Below, piece by piece: positions 61,280 through 64,000 of a DNA stretch of 64,000 bases. The stretch's first letter is position 1. Each line of letters starts with the position of its first letter. Where the stretch lies: the NCBI GenBank assembly GCA_046292445.1, contig JBKBQT010000019.1, positions 3,455-67,454 on the forward strand. The letters are read 5' to 3'. The translations under genes and the position numbers were made by a program. Below the pieces are notes generated by a model that had not been told where the DNA came from, did not search any database, and saw only the letters and a program-made list of their open reading frames with translations. The DNA comes from CALIZF01 sp046292445 (GTDB lineage: Bacteria > Pseudomonadota > Alphaproteobacteria > Rhodobacterales > Rhodobacteraceae).

Positions 61280-63657
61280 GCCGCGCGGGCGACGGGGCGG
61301 GCGCAGCTTTCCCAGGTCAGGCCCGGCCGGTAGCGGGCGGCGATGCGGCCGTCCTCGAGGGCCAGCAGATGCAGCCAGCCGTTGTCGAAGAGCGCCCGCA
61401 CGCCGTCATGCCGCGCAAGGATGTCGGTGATCGCCTCGCGCGGCGCCTCGACCATCACCGTCAGGCGCAGGGGGTCGTGCACGCCCTGCGTGCCGTCGTG
61501 CAGGGTCTGCCAGGGCAGGCCTGCGCGCAAGGCGCCGCCATTGCCCTGCACCACGCCGATGCCGCCCACGACATTGTGGATCAGCTTGTTGCCGCCGCCG
61601 AAAGCCGCGGGCGCGACGGTCGAGCCATAGTATTGCAGGCTGATCCAGCTGGCCACCACCACCGGCGCGGTCAGGATCAGCTCGAGCGTGGCGAACCCGT
61701 CGTCCGCCTGCCAGTCGTAGCTGTGCAGGAAGGCCCGGCCCGCCAGATCGCGTCCCGCCGTCACCCGGCGCGGGGCGGCGATGAAGGCGGCGCAGCCCGC
61801 CAGCCCCCATTCGGGCCGCACCTCGGCCCAGTCGGCGGCGCGGCGGGCGAGGCTGTCGGCGGTTGCCCCCGTCAGGCGCAGCGCGCGTTCCGCCCGCGCC
61901 TGATGCCCGGCGGCGGCGAGCCAGCCCTCGATCCGCGCGAGGTCGGCGGCGTGATCCGGGGCGGGGGTGTCGCGGTAAAGCGTCACCCGGTCCGTCACCG
62001 TGTCGTGCAGGCCGGCCACGAACAGCGTGTCCTCGGGCAGGGTCAGCCCCAGCGCGGGCAGGCCCGCCCGCGTCTCGGCGTCGTTCAGGAGTGCGGCCAG
62101 AAGGCGCGATGACACCTCGCCCGTCTGCCCCGCGCAGGCGCCGCAGTGATAGGCGCTGTGGTGCGGGTTGTTGCACATCTGCGCGCCGTGGCCGACCAGC
62201 AGCACCACCCGGGCATGACCGGTTGTCAGGCTCATCGCGCGCAGCACCGCCGCCGCCGTCTGCGCCTTTTGCGCGGGCGTCAGGCCGCCCTCGATCTGCG
62301 GCAGGGGTTCGGGGGCCACCCCCGAGGTGCCCAGACCCAGCGCGTCCTTGACCAGTTTCGCGCCATAGGCCGGCCCCGCCGCCTCGACAAAGGCAAAGGA
62401 CGACACGGCCGCCTGCCGGAACCGGCCCCAGGCCCGCCGCGCCCGGGCGGCGATGCGCAGGCCTGCCTCGGTCTCCGGATCGGCATGGCCCGAGGAGGTC
62501 AGCGCAGGCGTCAGCAGCACGGGCAGATGCGCCTGCGCCTCGTCGGTTCCGGCGGGCCTGTGGGCGACGGGCAGGCCGAAGAAGCCGGCAAAGCCCAGCG
62601 TCTCGACGCCCTCATCCTGCGCCTCGAAGGCGCGGCGGATGACCTCGGACCGCACGTCGATGCAAAAGGCCGCCTGCACCGCCGCCCGGCCGCCGGCCGC
62701 GACCGGCCCGGTCAGCAGGGCCGCCAGCCGCCGCTGATGCGCGCGCTCGGCCGCGTCTTGCAGGATCGCGTCGAGCACCTGATCCGGGGTGGGTTCCACC
62801 GGTGCGGCGTGGGCCGCGACAACCGCCTGCCAGTCCTCGGCCACGGCCGGCACATGCGCCAGCAGCGCCGCATCCCAGACCAGCCGGATCGCCAGCAGGT
62901 CGGTCAGGGTGCTGTCGGTCCCGCCCGCCAGTTCCGCCTGCCACAGCAGCCAGCGCGCGTGCTGCGCCCAGCCGCCCAGGTCGACCAGCAGCCGGTGAAA
63001 GGCGGTATCCGCCGCCGCCCCGGTCAGCCCCAGCGCCTCGGCCGCGCGCAGGATGGCGCGGTCGGCGGTATCGGGCACCTGCATCACATGGGCGGAAAAC
63101 CCGGTCAGCCCGGCGATCTCGGGCGTGAGGTCATGCGTCGCCCATTCCCGCCAGGCGGCATAGGCGCCTTGCCCCGGCCGAGGCGTCCAGAGCGCCTGAC
63201 CCCGGTCGAAATACCCCGCCGCCCAGAGGCCCATGCTGCGCGTCACGATCACCGGCCAGTCGGTGCCGGTGGCCCGGGCCGCGAGGGCGGCGACGGTGGG
63301 CAGCGCCTGCGGGGCGGCGGCGGGCCGGTGCATCTGCGCCCTGAGCGCGGCCAGATCGCGCGGCTTGAGGGGCGAGGTTGCGGCGAGCAGCGCCGCCGCG
63401 AGGTCGTCATCGGTGATCCGGCCATCGGTCACTTGCGCGACCAGTTCCGCACGCGGCGCGGTCAGGCCCACCCCCGCCACCCGGCCCAGCCGGGCCGCGG
63501 CACTGGCCAGATCCGCGCCGGTCTGGCCGAGGAAGGGGTTCACCGCCACCGTGGCATCCAGCGGGAAAGCGGGCGGAATGGCCCGGGCGGCGGCGGTTGC
63601 GGCGGCGAGGATCGCCTCGGCCTGCATCGGGTCGGATTGCTGCGTCATGTCGAACAT
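61276..63657 (-). CDS. dabA: Inorganic carbon transporter subunit DabA (DUF2309)
   Basis: 793 residues. DabA is the carbonic-anhydrase-like half of the DAB complex that traps CO2 as bicarbonate using the proton gradient. The zinc-site residues known from Halothiobacillus DabA (Cys351, Asp353, His524, Cys539) align with Cys332 and Asp334 in FCIDVRSE, His490 in VGHGAQM and Cys505 in YHCGACAG. ATG 63657 follows AGGAG. It lies 15 bases after dabB in the same direction, forming a dabB-dabA operon. Confidence 0.93.
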   Translation of the reverse strand: MFDMTQQSDPMQAEAILAAATAAARAIPPAFPLDATVAVNPFLGQTGADLASAAARLGRVAGVGLTAPRAELVAQVTDGRITDDDLAAALLAATSPLKPRDLAALRAQMHRPAAAPQALPTVAALAARATGTDWPVIVTRSMGLWAAGYFDRGQALWTPRPGQGAYAAWREWATHDLTPEIAGLTGFSAHVMQVPDTADRAILRAAEALGLTGAAADTAFHRLLVDLGGWAQHARWLLWQAELAGGTDSTLTDLLAIRLVWDAALLAHVPAVAEDWQAVVAAHAAPVEPTPDQVLDAILQDAAERAHQRRLAALLTGPVAAGGRAAVQAAFCIDVRSEVIRRAFEAQDEGVETLGFAGFFGLPVAHRPAGTDEAQAHLPVLLTPALTSSGHADPETEAGLRIAARARRAWGRFRQAAVSSFAFVEAAGPAYGAKLVKDALGLGTSGVAPEPLPQIEGGLTPAQKAQTAAAVLRAMSLTTGHARVVLLVGHGAQMCNNPHHSAYHCGACAGQTGEVSSRLLAALLNDAETRAGLPALGLTLPEDTLFVAGLHDTVTDRVTLYRDTPAPDHAADLARIEGWLAAAGHQARAERALRLTGATADSLARRAADWAEVRPEWGLAGCAAFIAAPRRVTAGRDLAGRAFLHSYDWQADDGFATLELILTAPVVVASWISLQYYGSTVAPAAFGGGNKLIHNVVGGIGVVQGNGGALRAGLPWQTLHDGTQGVHDPLRLTVMVEAPREAITDILARHDGVRALFDNGWLHLLALEDGRIAARYRPGLTWESCARPVARAA

Positions 63658-63672
63658 CGTCTTTCTCCTGCC

Positions 63673-64000
63673 TCAGGATTTCGGGGTGGCCCGGAACCCG
63701 CCGATGGCCCGGTCCAGAAGCGCGTTGAGGTAAAGCCCGTTGGCCAGATGCACCCGCAGCCCGGCCGTGGCCGGGTGATGCGCCCAGAGCGGGAACAGCG
63801 CCTGCGCAAAGGCCACAAGGCCGAAGGAGGCCACCGCCAGCACGATCAGCGCCCATTCCAGCCGCCCGGCCACCGGCACCGGCGGCAGCGCGGGGCCCCA
63901 GACGGCCTGCGCCACCACCTGAAAGGCGAAATAGGCCAGCGCCGCGCCCAGCGAGGCCGCCACCGTCCGCTGCGTCAGCGCGCGGGGCGCGGCATCGGCC
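63673..64000 (-). CDS. dabB: DabB, NADH dehydrogenase subunit 5-like (partial, C-terminal part)
   Basis: The reading frame is open to the window's right edge. The visible 108 residues are the C-terminal end: hydrophobic helices (ALIVLAVASFGLVAFAQALF), then PATAGLRVHLANGLYLNAL and a tail FRATPKS. The position directly upstream of dabA and this end pattern are typical of the NuoL-like membrane partner that feeds protons to DabA. Confidence 0.85.
   Translation of the reverse strand, partial: ADAAPRALTQRTVAASLGAALAYFAFQVVAQAVWGPALPPVPVAGRLEWALIVLAVASFGLVAFAQALFPLWAHHPATAGLRVHLANGLYLNALLDRAIGGFRATPKS

Noticed and set aside
1..64000. CRISPR arrays
   Set aside because: No regularly spaced direct repeats of 20 to 40 bases were seen at any position.
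1..64000. tRNA and rRNA genes, and attachment sites for the islands
   Set aside because: No cloverleaf-like stretch with a GGTTCGAATCC-type arm or rRNA segment was found in the gaps; the island edges carry IS remnants rather than tRNA genes. A covariance-model scan would settle this.

Overview
The window is 64 kb of very GC-rich DNA from what is probably a Rhodobacteraceae-like alphaproteobacterium. That assignment rests on codon and base composition, TrmFO-type tRNA methylation, an alphaproteobacterial-style AspRS, CobU/CobT, TAXI-TRAP transport and a DabAB bicarbonate-uptake locus. It is an inference from gene content, not from a marker tree. Core genes alternate with catabolic islands, and the island edges are littered with broken insertion sequences and truncated genes.

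Core block, 1 to 10 kb: the end of a copper P-type ATPase overlapping a CueR-type regulator, trmFO overlapping gluQ, a complete ABC importer (receptor, two permeases, ATPase), aspS, and a CPBP-family membrane protease. From 10.1 to 14.8 kb there are remnants of IS110, IS256 and IS3-type elements and a decayed CobW tail around an intact cobU-cobT pair.

Island 1, 14.8 to 33 kb, lies between IS3 and IS110 remnants. It carries a polyamine-type ABC importer, two related short-chain dehydrogenases, an imine-reductase-like enzyme, GntR and LysR regulators, a GMC oxidoreductase, a GlcG/HbpS protein and a class I aminotransferase. It ends in a tight operon of a single-chain alpha-beta E1 decarboxylase, a FabD-like acyltransferase, an ALDH7 (piperideine-6-carboxylate dehydrogenase type) and an amino acid/pipecolate oxidase type flavoprotein. 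The set looks like uptake and breakdown of a cyclic or polyamine-like nitrogen compound through a pipecolate/aminoadipate-type route.

33 to 44 kb: IS110 remnant, a VapC-type toxin-antitoxin pair with its own operator, a small prophage remnant (DUF6362, RuvC-like with a frameshift), then a TAXI receptor, fused TRAP permease, UspA, class III aminotransferase and a broken aldehyde dehydrogenase. The last five look like one import-and-transaminate operon for an omega-amino acid. Two stacked IS3-family remnants follow.

Island 2, 44.4 to 60.6 kb: an ABC importer divergent from a LysR regulator, then aldehyde dehydrogenase, amidohydrolase, an LLM flavin monooxygenase with its flavin reductase, a tripartite tricarboxylate transporter, a second LLM plus flavin reductase, an alpha/beta hydrolase and a DUF1185 protein read divergently from a GntR regulator. 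A 17-bp palindrome of the form GTTCG-N7-CGAAC occurs upstream of the LysR gene/ABC operon and again upstream of the flavin reductase-LLM operon, tying the two together. A deletion has fused the second LLM gene out of frame to a tctA lacking its 5' end. The window closes with an IS5 remnant, a broken DUF6671 gene and the dabA-dabB bicarbonate transporter.
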